Part shown: piece by piece, positions 46,853 to 60,630 of the stretch
How positions within the stretch are numbered: the stretch's first letter is position 1
Layout of the letters: the number at the start of each line of letters is the position of its first letter
Origin: Selaginella tamariscina
Lineage: Eukaryota > Streptophyta > Lycopodiopsida > Selaginellales > Selaginellaceae
Direction of reading: 5' to 3'
Assembly (NCBI GenBank): GCA_003024785.1
Contig: PUQB01000853.1
Coordinates: 22,320 to 86,319, forward strand
Length of the DNA: 64,000 bases
Notes under the pieces: model-generated
Databases searched by the model: none
Seen by the model: only the letters and a program-made list of their open reading frames with translations
What the model was told of the DNA's origin: nothing
Made by a program: the position numbers and the translations under genes

Positions 46853-47011
46853 TGTGAGGCTCGGAATATAGAAATGTATATCCATTAGTTCAGAAACCCT
46901 AACTTATATACAAGAACAAGTGGTTCAGATTGAATCCAAATCCAACGACTATCAAAATCCACTACGCTAATAATAATATGTGCACATGCAGCCCTACACG
47001 TGAATCTTACA
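46853..47011 (-). repeat. Old Gypsy 5' LTR
   Basis: 159-bp terminal repeat with TG...CA ends. The sequence just inside, read on the minus strand, is TTAGTGGAGGTGAGGGGCTC; it does not match the usual initiator tRNA-Met site, so the primer is uncertain. Confidence 0.88.
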
Positions 47012-48595
47012 ATTTTATATATAGAGAAAGAGAAATAGATTTTTACTTATTTATAACATTTATGCTAATTTATTAATACCTTTAATTTATTATATTAAAA
47101 TGCTCAATCATATCATAGTATTATTTTAAAAATATTGTTAAACTTTAATGCTTTATAAAAACTTAAATACAAAAATATTTACAGTGGATATACTATTTAA
47201 CATTGAGAGTAATAATTATAATTTATATTTGAAAGTAATTTTATGAAATGACATGTAATCAACTTAAAAGTAAAAAGTAAAATCCTTAAAATATTTAATG
47301 TACTCTTGTTTAAAAGTCATAATAATATGTACTAATAAGGAATAAAGATTTGGAAAATGACTTTGTTGTATTTATATAAGAATAAAATGAATTCATATGT
47401 TACATAAATGTTCAATAAAGTAATTAATTATAATAAGAACAAATTTGACAAAAGATGAAATTATAAGGGAAGTTTAAGCACCCTTAAATGAAAATGTAGC
47501 TCATTATAGTCCTAAGCTTTTTAATAATTAACAAGTTAATTATTTAATTAATATTTATTAATAATTAATTAATCTTTATTATAGGAATATCATAATCTAT
47601 TTTTAATCTATTTACTTTTTTAATTTATTTAATTTTTAATAATTGTGTTTAATTCACATTTTTTTAATAATTTGTGTGAATTAATAATTATTCTCATTTT
47701 ACCATTCTATACTCATTTTTATTCGAAAATAATTATTTTATTTTGATAAACCATCATATACAAATTTGTTAATAAATGTAACATATTACAAAAGATGAAA
47801 TCATAAGGAGGTTCTGTTTTAAAAGATTATTATACACAAATATTCTCAAACATTATTATAACAACTTCTAAATAAATACTTCAATTGTACTATGAGGCTT
47901 AAGAAAAAGATTTATAAGGTAATTTGGAAGTAGAAGAATTTTTAATAATAATTATAAAGTAAGTAAAGAATTTTAAATATTTCAAAAGAATATATTTTAC
48001 TAGCGTCTTTTATTTACTTAAATTTATGTCTTAATAACTATGTGGATACATATGTACATCTTTATTGTTTACATTAAGTGCATACCACCGTAAACTATGT
48101 TAAAAACAATACATATGATTTGTAATAAAAATAAATCTTTAAATTTTAATTAATTAAATTATCTCAATCTAGAATTAGTATAGAAGATGTAACCTTTTTG
48201 ATAAGGGAAAATCATATAAATTAATTATATTTAATAATGTATCGACAAGCAAAATATTGAAAATATACATTATTCAAATAATATGCTAATTATGTGATTG
48301 CAAAAACTTCAGAAGAACAACAAGAATATTTATTAGTGTTATTGGCTATTAGAGGCTACATTTCAAAATATTTTTTATATAAGAATATAATTGGAAAAAT
48401 AAAAATTAATTGAAAAATCATATTATATTTGCCTATAGGTTCATGAATATTCCAAATATCTTAAATATTCTAAATATGCTATTAGAATTCTGACCTTAAA
48501 AAATAACACAATATATCTTTTATAAGATTAATCATGGTAAGCAAGTACTAGATTCTTTATATTCAACATGCTTACTAATTATTGAAGACTATTTA

Positions 48596-48641
<46 letters not shown>

Positions 48642-51600
48642 ATATATTATATATATAAAAGCTTGTTTTAAGTAGCAGAACAACTTACATATAATATGTC
48701 TAACTTCAAAAAGTACGTCTTTAATTTTTATATTTATATAATAACATGTTAAAACTCCATAATTTTGAATTATATTTATAAGCATGCTATACATTATACA
48801 TTGTATATAAATAATTCTTAGTATATTCTTATTTTATAGTTATACACATATAAGCACACACACATATATATATTCATGTATATACAAATTAATACACACA
48901 TGTTATCTTCTTTGCCAAAAAAAAATGCCACAAAACAGATGGTATATTATTTCGGATGTCGACGTGGACACTCCGAGGAACAATGTCAAGGTTTCACGGT
49001 GCAGCTTTGAGGTATACATGTTTTATGTGTGTGCGTGTGTGCATGTGTATGTGTGTGCATGCTTTTGCCTGTAGATGTATGTATGTGTACATATACACAT
49101 AAAAGTGAAAGAATGTAAATCAATAAGAATATTAGATCTCTACGTTTCAAATACTATTTTATAAAACTGGTTTACGTCATGTGTTAATGCATCATATATA
49201 TCATATATGTGTGTGTGTGTGTGTGTGTGTTTCTATATGTGAATCTATATTTTTATAATGTTTATTGTTTACTTGTGGTTAATCATCGCAGAAGAATATA
49301 CACATATGTTTACGTATGACGACGTACGTTAGGGTTTATATGGATATTTGTATATGTGAATTGACTAAAATTATTACCTTATATAGAACTAAATATAGTG
49401 AATGATAAACATATTTCTTTTTCTTATTTATTTTTTATTTATGATATAAAAGTTTTAAAACTATTTAAGCTGAAAGATTGACGTACATGTCATCAGACTC
49501 AAGGGAAATAAAATGTACAATATACCACTATAATGTACATATATATGTAACGTTTATCTAATAGCTTGTACGAATAATCTTATAGAAAGTAATATTATAA
49601 GAGAACTATATGCATTTAACTTTTACTTCTGTATATATTATACATTGGTATTATGTATATATATATACATATACACACACACACAAACACAAATTTATGT
49701 ATACATAGGGAAGCTATGGTATCTTCCTATATAAAGTAATGTTTTAGTTTAAACATCAAATCAATTCTATAACACAGGAGGAGAGCATATATATATATAT
49801 ATAACTAGCCAATCTATTATAGTTAAACTTGCCATATTTTGTTATAATTATTATTTTTTATAAATATATAATTTAAATATTTACAGATATTAAATAATAA
49901 AATGATGAAATCATGTTATGATGCATCATGCTAAAAAGAATATCATTATCTTATTTTATTTGATACAAGTATGCGCTCGTATATACATGTGTGTGTGTGT
50001 GTGTGTGTGTGTCATGCCTACAAAAAAACTTAGTTTATAAAGCTGTGTATTTAATTCATTTAGTAAATTTTATTTACTTTATAATATAATAATTATATAT
50101 ATTGTATCTTACATATAAATGTTTAAAGAAATGTGCATTCACAACAAAGTGCACCTGCCTTAATTAATTAAATTGTTTTAGTAAATTAAAATCAATATTA
50201 TTACATGTATAAAAGATGTTGTTCTTTATAACTCTTTGCTATATACTAATTTTAAATACTCTCTTTTCTTGTATTTGATGAATGTTCTTAATAGTATTTC
50301 AATGTTAAAGAATGTAAAATTTAAAATTAAAATAACATCTAATTTATCTAATTAAAACATATCCTTATTACATCATTGATATTATTATGTTTTCTTAATT
50401 GGTGCATAAGTATAAGTTCTTAAGAAAATATTTTTGTATTGATATATATTTTAAGAATAACTAGTGATTCATATAAATTCTATATTACATAAATGATAAA
50501 ATGAATTAAAATAAATTAGGATAAACTTTTAAGTAAAATAAAAATAAATTGAATATTATATTTATTATAGTTTATTTTAAAAAAATCTTTTAATAGAACT
50601 GAATAGGTAATCTTTTTAAGTTTTTTTTTGTATTGTTTTAAAAACATTTATTACATGATTTTAATAAATTCTGCACAACATGTGTTGGGTATATAAAAAA
50701 TGTACACAAATAAATTTAACGTACTATATAATTAAGAACATTTTTCAAGAAAATTTTTTATTTTAAATGTTTAATACGTTTTAATAGATCTACGACTTTA
50801 AAGAATATATGTTGTTCTTGTCTAAGTATGCAATGTATATACATTTTGTGTGTATACAATATATACACTTTATATAACATTATAAATCATACTATAAATT
50901 ATAACTAACGAACTTGTTTGTTTTTAAATGAAATGTAAAAATAAATTTTAAACTATCTAATACCATCGTATATTATAGTAGTATCCAACTCTTGATTTTT
51001 ACTTTTTTTCAATTCTGTAATTTAATTATATTAAATTAATATTAGTATTTATATTATTTGACATGTAAGTGAGTTACTTTATATCATAATAATAAAAATG
51101 TGAAATATCTTAGTAATATTTATGTTTTAAATGTATTTTTGATTAGAGTCTAATGCCTAGTAATATTTTTTGTTTAAGATAAAATATATACTAAAGATAT
51201 ATCTAATCTATTAAGAATATATCTTAATTGGACTATTAGACACATTAATTTTTATTCAATTATATGTTAAAGCATGTGGGGCATATGAACTTAAGTAACC
51301 TGTACATATGTATATAATATTTTTAAATATATAACTGTCGATATTCCACCATTTGATACATATATACTTCTGTCGAAAAATAATAGATATTAAATTAAAA
51401 TATACTAATAATAGTTTAAGTTTATATACACATTATTTATAAATATTATTCAAAACTCCAGTGCCAACAGTGCCAAGATATGATACATTTACACACACAT
51501 TTATAAAATTACATATAAAAACACTAATCTCATTTTATAAAAGTTTGATATTTAAAAATTTTAAACAAACTTTAAATATACTATATGAATTATTTAATAA

Positions 51601-52380
51601 ATTCATGTACCTGAGGAATGTTTAATAATAATTCTTACCAGATATATCCGCAGGAACGCAATACTCAGCACCAGTGAAACTAGTGTGTGTTTAATTAGTT
51701 GTTTTAGAGTTTAATATCATAAATTACAGATTAATAATAATCGTTTTTTAATATTTAATTTAATTTATAATTTGAATGTGTATGATTGAGTATAATATAC
51801 TCAATTTAAAATTTAAATGTTTTATAAGTATATATATAAATATTTTGTAATTAAGGGAGGGTTGTGTAACAATAATTGATTTATTATTCTATTGAGTTTC
51901 TTCTTAGTTTTAATTTTATAACTATTAATAATAAATTCCTATTTTTATAAGGATGGTTTTATTATACATATATATCATATTTACACAGTAGATCACTTTC
52001 ATAAACTATTTTAAATAGTTAAATTATGGTCCCATAATCATTATATTAAATTCACTAGAACAGTATCTATAATTTTCAAGGTTAATTCTTGTTTAATGTC
52101 ATATATATTAGCTTTTCATATTGTAAGTATTTCCAGAATTTTCCACATTTAAAATATTAGCTTAAAAGATGAATAATTACCACATGAATATTTAAAACAT
52201 ATTTATCAAATAAATTATTAAACCTTAATATGTGCAGTAAGTCTATCAAATTTAAACCAGGTATTCTTATTGTGAATTATATTTATTTTTACTATTATTT
52301 AATATCAATATCCATTTAGAGTTATTATAAATTAATAAGAATTAACTTAACATTTAATTACCCTAAACCTTTAAAACTGC
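47012..52380. other. Very AT-rich gene-free DNA with microsatellites
   Basis: About 5.4 kb that I judge far richer in A and T than the left half. Microsatellites: (CA)n at about 48,600-48,635, (GT)n near 49,207-49,231 and 49,988-50,012, (TA)n near 49,790. A small patch of mixed sequence at 48,920-49,015 has no recognisable gene. Confidence 0.8.
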
Positions 52381-52420
52381 TATATAAATTGTGTTAGGGC
52401 AATTTAGGATTAGGTTATAC

Positions 52421-52735
52421 ATGGAGAATAAAGGAGAACTCAAGGAGGACAGCCCAGACAAGAAGCTGTATACATATTTAACCACTTACCGCAACGCCGT
52501 ACCTGTACCGGACGGGGATGACTATCGGAGGGAGAAGTCGGACTATCAGATTCCAGGGTATATTCTTGCAACGGGATTTACAGAGAAGAGAGGGAATTAT
52601 GGCGAGCTATACAGTGCGTTCTTTCAAAATCAGACTAAACCCAAGTTGTCTCGGTTTGGGGAAATGTACGATAAGGGCCAGCAAGACAAGCGTGCGTGTG
52701 AAGGCAAGAGGCGTGCGTGTGATGAGCGTGTGTAA
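52421..52735 (+). CDS. Hypothetical small protein, isolated GC-richer ORF
   Basis: Open frame of about 104 codons from ATG 52,421 (an in-frame ATG also at 52,391) in an otherwise AT-rich region. The product is charged and Tyr-rich (DKKLYTYLTTYRNAVPVPDG; LYSAFFQNQTKPKLSRFGEM) and ends with a basic Cys-containing repeat (KRACEGKRRACDERV). TATATAAA at 52,381-52,388 could be a TATA box about 35-40 bp before the ATG. I do not recognise it; it may be a fragment of a mobile element. Just downstream AGGTTAATAGGGAGCTTTGG is repeated twice. Confidence 0.35.
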   Translation: MENKGELKEDSPDKKLYTYLTTYRNAVPVPDGDDYRREKSDYQIPGYILATGFTEKRGNYGELYSAFFQNQTKPKLSRFGEMYDKGQQDKRACEGKRRACDERV

Positions 52736-53146
52736 GCTGGAGAGGTTAATAGGGAGCTTTGGGGAGAGATTGTTAATAGGGAGCTTTGGGGAGATGCTCT
52801 TATTTAAAACAGATATATATTTTATTATCTTTTATTTATCTATAGTTATATTTTATAAATTTATAATCTCTTATATCCATCGTTAGTGTTACCCCTATAT
52901 ATATATATTATATATCATACACATAAAAGCTATATAGCAAATATGTACAATTTAAATTAACTTCTACATCATAATGGTAAAATGAGTATCTCTCTCACAG
53001 ATAACAAGTAGGAAGTAATTATGTACATGAAGAATAAACAAATACTATGGTACAAACCATAAGAAAAAACCAATCAAGAAACATTAAAAACCAGAGAATC
53101 CAGCAAATCAGAATATTCGCAAAAATGACAATGAATATTCTTATGC

Positions 53147-56100
53147 TTACTTCATTCCTGCAGGAGCTGTTGGCGTTGGAAAACCTTGATTAACACCACC
53201 TTGACTTTTCTGCATGTAATAAAAATATATATTATAATACACTAAATTTAGAGCGGTAAAGCATACAGATAATCAACACACACACACACATTTATGTTAT
53301 GGTATATGTGTGTTGTTATGTAATATATATAATCATAATACTCTTCGACTATAAATAATGATCTGTTTCGCCCAGATTATCAAACATAGGATATTCATCG
53401 TATTAAATTACTATTCCACAGTAGTCAATTTAAGTGTGTTTGTAATTCTATATAGAAACACTGACTGTATATACATGTTAATAGTGTATATATACATTTA
53501 CCGTGTATAACCACGTATGAAATTAAGTATATGTTAACCTACGGATGTATGACGCGCATGTATACAAATGTAAGAAGATAACACACACCGGTGTGGTCTA
53601 TTCGAAATGCACATGCGAACATACACGCATAACAATGCACTAAACCTCAGCATAACTAAATCTCTGGGTAAGTCTTTCGGCTGTTGCTGAGTATAAACCT
53701 TTGCTAAACTCGAATATTCTGTCAATGGTATTCTAGAAAAACACACTGAAGGTTAAGTACGAGTCGTAAATATAATACTATGCTGTGTTCATAATCTAGA
53801 AATTGTTCTCGCACACACATACACATACACATATATAGATATATGATTATATATATAAACCTGAGGAGTTTCAGAGGTAGATGGATTACTGGAGGTGTCT
53901 TGATCAGATTTCATATCATGGCGTAAGCTCCTCTCTCTTCTATACGGGATTTTCGCACCCTATGAACAACTTAACAGGTTATACACACAAACATACATAC
54001 ATATACACACACACACACCGATGCTCGTGTGTATGTATCATATACACGTGTGTGCATATATATATATACAGACCTGAAAGATGTTACCAAGCTTTCTCAG
54101 TGCCTTAGCACGTTGCCTTAGTACATCCCTGCTAGCTACTGGATCATGTAAAACCTGCAGCAAATACGTGTACATATGTGTGATTAACTAATTACAATAA
54201 GAATAAGTTAATATGATAGTACAACTTACATTTTGGCATATGTGTGACAGGGTAACCTCAATATCGAGAACATTCAATTTCCATAACGACTCAATCATTA
54301 CTTGTTGCTTTGATTCCAAAAACTTCTCCATTGCAGCTGTATTGATGTAATTAAACACACATTAAGTAACTCTACGTATACACGCACATAAAACACACAC
54401 CCACACACTACTGCACCTTCACTCGTGTCACCACCGGCAGCAAGTTGCTTTCTCATATCCTCCTGCATTTGCATCAAAGCAATCGCACCTACAATATAAA
54501 AATTAATATAAGAGTTGAATAGGATAATTATAATAATATCTAGCATAATTTGTATTACACAAATATAACGTACCATTACACACGCACACACACACACAAA
54601 TATACGTGTATACAACAGCGATATTTCAGTGTTTGCGTTTTTTTTAAATATAAAATAATTGTATAATCAATATCGATTGTTTTAGTGAGTAGCGTGTATG
54701 TGTGCGTAAAAACACCTGCTGCAGCAGTAACTTGTGACTTGATGAAGTGCCCCTTATCACGTACCCACTCAGCAAGAAATGGTACGCCCTGAAGATAAAA
54801 GTTAATAGTGTGTGTGTGTGTTTGTGTTATTACCATGAACAGCATTTTCTTTCCAAGCTCCTTGGCTGCCTGCCTAGCATAGATGTATCCAATCGTATGC
54901 AACATGGGTTCTCCAAATGCTACACGAAAACATGGAGTAAATAACTGTCGACAAATGGCATGTGTATGCCACACAAGCACACATAGTAAATAACGCTGCA
55001 CACACACATACACAGACACTGAATACACCTGCATCTGAGAGACGTTGGGCCTCCTCTTTTGCCCATCGACTAAACGTTTCTCTGTCACCGTCAACATAAG
55101 GCTGAAGACGAGCTATCAAACTCCTTGTTAACTTTTCTTCCCTATCATTTTGTATGCCCTGAAAAGTACCACCATCGTTACATATGTTGTAAGTATAAAC
55201 GACATTATAATCGTAATACATCTCATATAAATAAAACATACACAATGCACATAAATCATACATACATCCACGTATGGGGTATATTATCACCTTGAGTTTT
55301 TCTTGAGCCTGTCTCAAGTCAATAGGTTGAGTATCGTCCGTTTCTAACGAGGCCATGGAAGCCATTGCAAGCTGCCCGACGTAGTCCTCAAACACTTCAC
55401 TCCCAAAAAGCATCCCAAACACTGCAGCTGGATCCAGCATTTGCTCCCTGCATATACATCGTAATTAAGCCATTCATATTATCAATATAACAGTATTATT
55501 ATAACAAATGAATAAGTGGATTCACTTACGTTTGGACTCCAGATTTGCCATATTTGTCATATGCCTCTCGTTGTTGAGGTCACTAAGTGTTTGATATGCT
55601 TCGCCAAGAACCTTAAAGAGAACACATTAGTATGTGCGTGCTTTCATAGATGTGCGTGCGTGCGTGCGTGCGAATAGGTAAAAGCGCTTTATCTGAACGT
55701 ACATTTACTCACTTGAAAACAGAGACAGAAACATATTGACTATTTAAAAAATCCATTAGACACGTGTACTTCTTGAAGTCTAACATATAGATATATACAC
55801 ATGCACATACATATTATATAGATAATGTTTATACGATTTTCATATTACACTAGTACACTATGTGTGTGTGTGGGTGTGCTGCTTGAGGATCATTCGTATA
55901 GATATGTTTATACTATTTTCATATTACACTAGTACACTGTGTATGTGGGTATGTATATACTTAAATGACGACTAGTTTTACCTGGAAATTATGTGCTGCT
56001 TGAGGATCATTCGGGTTTTTATCTGGGTGCACTTTCCTGGCCTGTGTGGAAATAAAAAAGCCAATGACAAATATGCATAAATACAAACACGTAGTATATA

Positions 56101-56369
56101 CAGACACATATACATCATCACCCGAATGAGTGAAACGAAGAGATCTTTTTCATTTATACAGATAATTAATATATCTCAAACAGAGTAGATAATACCAAAA
56201 GATATACACAAAAATACATGCGATACAATAAGATGTACGAAGTTGCAGATTTATGTGTATGCATATAGTAAAGAACGCATACCTTGAGGTAATACGCCTT
56301 TTTTATCTCCTCAGCAGTAGCACCCGGGCTTAGGCCTAAGATATCGTAATACTCTGTCTCCTTGACCAT
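53147..56369 (-). CDS. DnaJ-X (type III J-domain) protein, 12 exons, one frameshift
   Basis: Hsp40 co-chaperone that would stimulate Hsp70 ATPase. Exons, 5' to 3': 56,369-56,283; 56,041-55,982; 55,611-55,530; 55,447-55,291; 55,158-55,029; 54,919-54,834; 54,788-54,716; 54,488-54,417; 54,336-54,230; 54,154-54,074; 53,959-53,861; 53,209-53,147. All introns are GT-AG. J domain: [20 protein letters not shown], the HPD motif in [12 protein letters not shown], then [11 protein letters not shown]. The DnaJ-X part begins [20 protein letters not shown] and runs through [16 protein letters not shown] and [20 protein letters not shown]; the C terminus is [10 protein letters not shown]. Exon 3 is 82 nt, one short of the 83 its neighbours' phases require, so a base is missing after LSD. 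Otherwise about 365 residues, normal for the family. Confidence 0.92.
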
Positions 56370-56879
56370 TTCGCACAGATCTTGAGCTCCAAAGCTTGAT
56401 ATCTCGGGACTTTGACAGCGATTTCGAGCTGGATCAAGGCGAGCGGATCACGATTTCTTAAAGAACTCGTACCAAAATCCGCACTTTTGATGGATTTCGA
56501 GCGAAAATCGCAATTTTGAGTTGAAAATCGATGAATCGAGAGGACGTTAGCGGAGAACAGACCTTGTAAAACGGACCCGTTGAAGCGCTGCCGTCTGACC
56601 CTAACCCTAGGTCTTCACTTTTGGTACAGTGTATGCCACGTGGGATTGCATACATGTCGCCACGATTGCGATTGTACGCCAAAAAACAAAATTGGTGAAT
56701 AGTCTTCTATATTTTTAATTAGCTACACACGTGTTGTGTATTATGTGCCTGATAATATTATATATTCACATCGACTACTTTTACAATATGTCAAGAATGT
56801 TTGACAATCTCTCACACACACGCTCTTCAACGTGCGTGTGTTTGATATCTATGATTAGGAATATACCCCTATAGCTTAT
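56370..56879. other. Upstream region of the DnaJ-X gene
   Basis: Likely 5' leader and promoter, read leftwards. A moderate-GC patch to 56,690 contains ACCCTAACCCTAGG, which resembles a plant telo-box. No other gene is seen. Confidence 0.5.
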
Positions 56880-59370
56880 GATATAATGATTACCTAACCT
56901 TCAAGGGTTAGGGCAACCCCTGATAACTTTGTCAAATGGTATAATGAGACTCACTGTTGTTTTAAAGTGGTTACAATCATTGTCAAATAAAATTTAACAA
57001 TGTTTAAGAAAATTATTGTCAATAAGTGCCTGCAACCTAATAAAGGATAATTTACAATAGTTTGCATTCAATGGTCCATTTAGGGTTTGGTAAAGCTTTT
57101 CAAATGACCAGAAAAATTCAAAATGCACTATAATCACATATGGAATATAGTTCTTCTCTGGGTGATAATGTCAATTAGTGCATCTTACCAACACACATTG
57201 TAGTGCCAACATTGTTACCAAATGAGCATTTATTATCATCACCATAGTGAATTTTGAACTGGGTACTTTCACGGTGATATGTTTATGCAATTGAGATTTT
57301 AAACTTTGAGATGGTTAGGTGTCTTTTAAGAACAATAATATGGTTGTGAGGGTTGGATGTATAGATAATTATATAAATAATTGACTTAGGTACTAATAAT
57401 TTCACACCCATCTCATGGTGCATCTCTCATGTACACAAACCAACATCTCTCTTGCACATATAATTTTATGTAAAAATATCCATTAATACGGATATTACAT
57501 ATGGTGAGTCAAATTGCACAACAATTTATTTATTCTTTAAGAAAAAGAAAAGAGACTACTATTATAAAATCATACTCGACGAGAATATAAATAAATAAGT
57601 TCCCTCGTTCAACTCCAAAGAAATATGTTTACACTTCACATATTTTCTCAAACCTTTATCTAGCAAGATTACTCCAGGACATTGCTTGTGACGAAAAAGT
57701 TCATGTAATGGTGACATCCACACTAGTCACTTTCAATGTTGCATGTAAATATTGTTAAAGTTTTAATTTGAAAAGTTAACATATGACAATACATAACTAT
57801 TAAGTGACCATCTAGCGTTAATACCTTTTGTGAGCAACATTAAGTTTTCCAAGTTAACCCTTAGAATGATTACCCTCCGAACCTTAAAGGATAACTTGAG
57901 TAAACTTTAAGATTCTGCCTTAGGAGACTTAGATAGGATTATGCCTTAAACCCATCAAGGGAATGTATCCCACACATACCCATATGACATAGCTAAGGCA
58001 TTGTCACTTATTTCTTGAAGAATTACCCAATACAACTTGTTTTAGGTAATAAGGGGTACCTTAAACCACGACTAATCCTTAAGGGTTTGGGTGACAAATC
58101 ATACCTTAAACTTATGATTCGTACTTATTGAAAACACAAGTGTGCATTGTAAGCGAACAAGTGTTCTACTAAGTAAATTCTTTAAGACTAGGTTTGAATA
58201 ATCCTAAGTACACAATTTTGCGAGTGCCTCATGAATGGGCCCTTCTTAATGAGTTTAAGTTGTTCAACTCTTGGATCCAATGCCCTTATCTGAGTGTGCC
58301 AATAAAACATCCAATTAAGAAACCTAACCTCCTTTGAGCAAATGCCCAAGGCTTAGCACCCTAATATGAGCACAAGCATATTACTTATTAAAGTATCCAG
58401 CGCCTCATCATTGAGCCCATGAGACAACCCCAAAGGGCGTGCCTTGAGCATTGTACTGGGTGCCATGTAACTTAGTGTCACATCTTCATGTAACACTATT
58501 TCTTAAGATATAGACTATCATGCCATAGCCCCTTAAACTCAAGAGTTACACCATGTGTCATAAACATGGCTTTCATGCCAACTCTATAACTCCTATGTGA
58601 ATCCTTAAGAACTTGGTAAAGAGAACTTGTTAACCAAGATTTCACACTCACAATTAAACAAGGACATGAATGTGCCTTACTTAACTATGAATGCTACTCC
58701 TAGCTTGACGTGGAGGAGAAGGCTGGAGACTTGCCTCAATCTTTGACCCTTGGAATGTTCAGTCTAACAAGATCTCTTAGGCATGTTAAGGGTAGGCTAC
58801 CCCAAAGGTGGGACATACCCCTATTGTTTGGAATTTGGAGCAGAACAACAAAGGGTTGTGCCTTAATGATATAAGTTAAAGCTTGTACTAATAAAATAAT
58901 AATGAGCTTAATTATGAATCTAAGAATTTTACTACATTACTATTTAATATATGTGACAAAACCACCGCCTCCCCCTCCCCATGTTTTCTTGTTTTGTAAA
59001 GTAGGTTACTTGGTGATTTTAATCTAATGACCCATCGACCCATAAACCTTAACCCAAGAGGTTTAGGGCGTGAGCAACCCGAGGATTAGGTCAACCCTAG
59101 GTACCTATAACCGACATGTTAAACTCACAAGAACTAACTAGAAACCTAACTAGGACATAAAAAATTGAAGTAAAATTTATTTAGAATGTAAGTTCTAACT
59201 TCGTTTAGAATTTTTTACAAATACCTAATGACACTCAATTGGACCATATTTAAGTGCACTAAGCATGCATGTTTTTTATTACATTTAGAGCTTGTTAACA
59301 TAGTTCGGTAGGTAACAACAATCAACATTTAAAATAAAGAAAAGTCATAATAAAAACCATGACAAATGTG
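56880..59370 (-). repeat. Repeat family U, copy 2 (reversed, longer)
   Basis: Reverse-complement match to 41,578-43,346. For example, 58,800-58,880 mirrors 42,100-42,170 (GGGACATACCCCTATTGTTT region), 58,500-58,600 mirrors 42,360-42,440, and 59,240-59,365 mirrors the start at about 41,590-41,710. It is more AT-rich and diverged than copy 1, with extra sequence. No open frame. Confidence 0.75.
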
Positions 59371-59399
59371 GCTCTAGATACCAATTATTTCCTACAAGT

Positions 59400-60630
59400 G
59401 AGTCATCCAAAAAAGGTTTTAAATTCACTTCATGTCTCCCATATCTAGACACTCCATTCCAACATTGCATCTTTATCCTTAAGCCAAGTTGCCAAAGCCA
59501 TCTTTCTATAACAACTCAAGTGAGTCCTTACTTGCATCATCAAGTGAAGTTTGAGAAATATTGGGGTTGTTGGAACTAGTAACACCTCTAATATATCTCA
59601 AGATATTTCACTCACCCCTTTTGAAGAACGAAAGTGCTTTTTTACTTCATGTTTTTGTTGCCTTGGCCTTCTTATGATTTCCCTCTTCTTTGTGGGACAA
59701 TCTCGCTTTCCTCTATTCATGCCTCGATTGTGCTTATCATATGTCACATGTATGGCCAAGTTATTCTTAAGGCTACCAGGCAGAAACAAGTGCAAGCTTT
59801 TGTCACACTACTTACAAGTGATGCCAATAGTCATCTTGTCAACAAAATTCCAAACACTAGGCCTATACAATGAGAACTTAACACCATTGTCTTTAGTGAA
59901 TTTGTCCATCATGATGTTGAGTTGCTCCTCAATCTTTTTAATGGTCTCATGTCCTTGAGCTTGATTGGTAGCAGTGACTTGCGGTTTGTGCATGTATTTA
60001 AACTCTTCATGTTCCTTGAGATTCTTCTTGTATTTTTTTTATGGATGACACCATCATAATGCTTGGCAAGTGTCCTTGAGCCCTTTCCCATAAGCACTCT
60101 CACACTTGTAGCTATAAAATTTGAAAACAACTTGCCCTTCCTTATCATAAGAGATGAGTTCAACCATGTCCATCCTCCCTTGTCTTCTCTCGCTTAATCA
60201 AAAGAACCTCTTCCATTCGTGTGTTAGCTTCTTACTTACAATTTGTGAATGGAGCCCCAACCAAACATTGCTGATAACTTCACTCTCTTTGACACTAATT
60301 ATTACAGAAGAACAACACCATCCCCAACTTCTTGATCTTCTTTTATTCTCAAGAATACTTTGTCAACTTTGGCATAGTCACCTCTCTTGGTTCCTTGTCA
60401 TGACTAATTGCATTGGCCCTAGAAAGAAGAATTGCTTGTCTTCAAGTTGTGGCAAGGAGTCCAACTCAATTTCTGCCCTCATTATAGCAAACCAAGAGCC
60501 CTTCTTTACCTTGGTGAACCAAATCATCTCCCTAGTAGCATCCTTGAGCATATAGATGATTATTTCTCACTTGTTATCCATTTCATTGAGAATGCAAGTA
60601 GCAGGCAAGTAGAATGGATTACAAATTGAT
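59400..60630 (-). pseudogene. Possible DNA-transposon (hAT-like) relic
   Basis: Several short minus-strand open pieces read in order: KLFSNFIATSVRVLMGKGSR (60,163-59,909), IEEQLNIMMDKFTKDNGVKF then SLYRPSVWNFVDKM (59,993-59,808), and SLKNNLAIHVTYDKHNRGMN then a basic stretch (59,795-59,598). The middle piece resembles the N-FxxxxxPxFxxFxxxM part of hAT/DUF659 transposases. This is weak: frames are broken and the catalytic region was not found. The motif TGGTATCTAGAGCC on the minus strand (about 59,380-59,395) resembles a tRNA-Met primer site and could instead point to an LTR element. Confidence 0.3.

Larger units (their letters stand above)
40513..47011 (-). mobile_element. Ty3/Gypsy LTR retrotransposon with nested insertion, decayed
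   Basis: About 6.5 kb, minus strand. LTRs of about 150-159 bp lie at 40,513-40,662 and 46,853-47,011 (TGTGAG...TTACA), sharing CACTACGCTAATAATAATAT. Possible target duplication ATTT on both sides. Order from the 5' end (right): gag (46,693-46,129), protease-RT region (45,650-44,950), RNase H (44,564-44,025), integrase zinc finger (about 43,470-43,380), integrase core (41,580-41,270) and 3' end (41,086-40,859). The integrase is split by a foreign repeat at 41,578-43,346. Frame changes occur throughout, and the LTRs differ more than those of the other two elements, so this is the older insertion. Confidence 0.92.

Noticed and set aside
48600-48635. Small minus-strand frame ending in a Cys-Val run
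   Set aside because: It is the translation of a (CA)n microsatellite.
60154-60555. 133-codon plus-strand hydrophobic frame
   Set aside because: AT-rich repeat region, no family match, and lies antisense to better minus-strand pieces.
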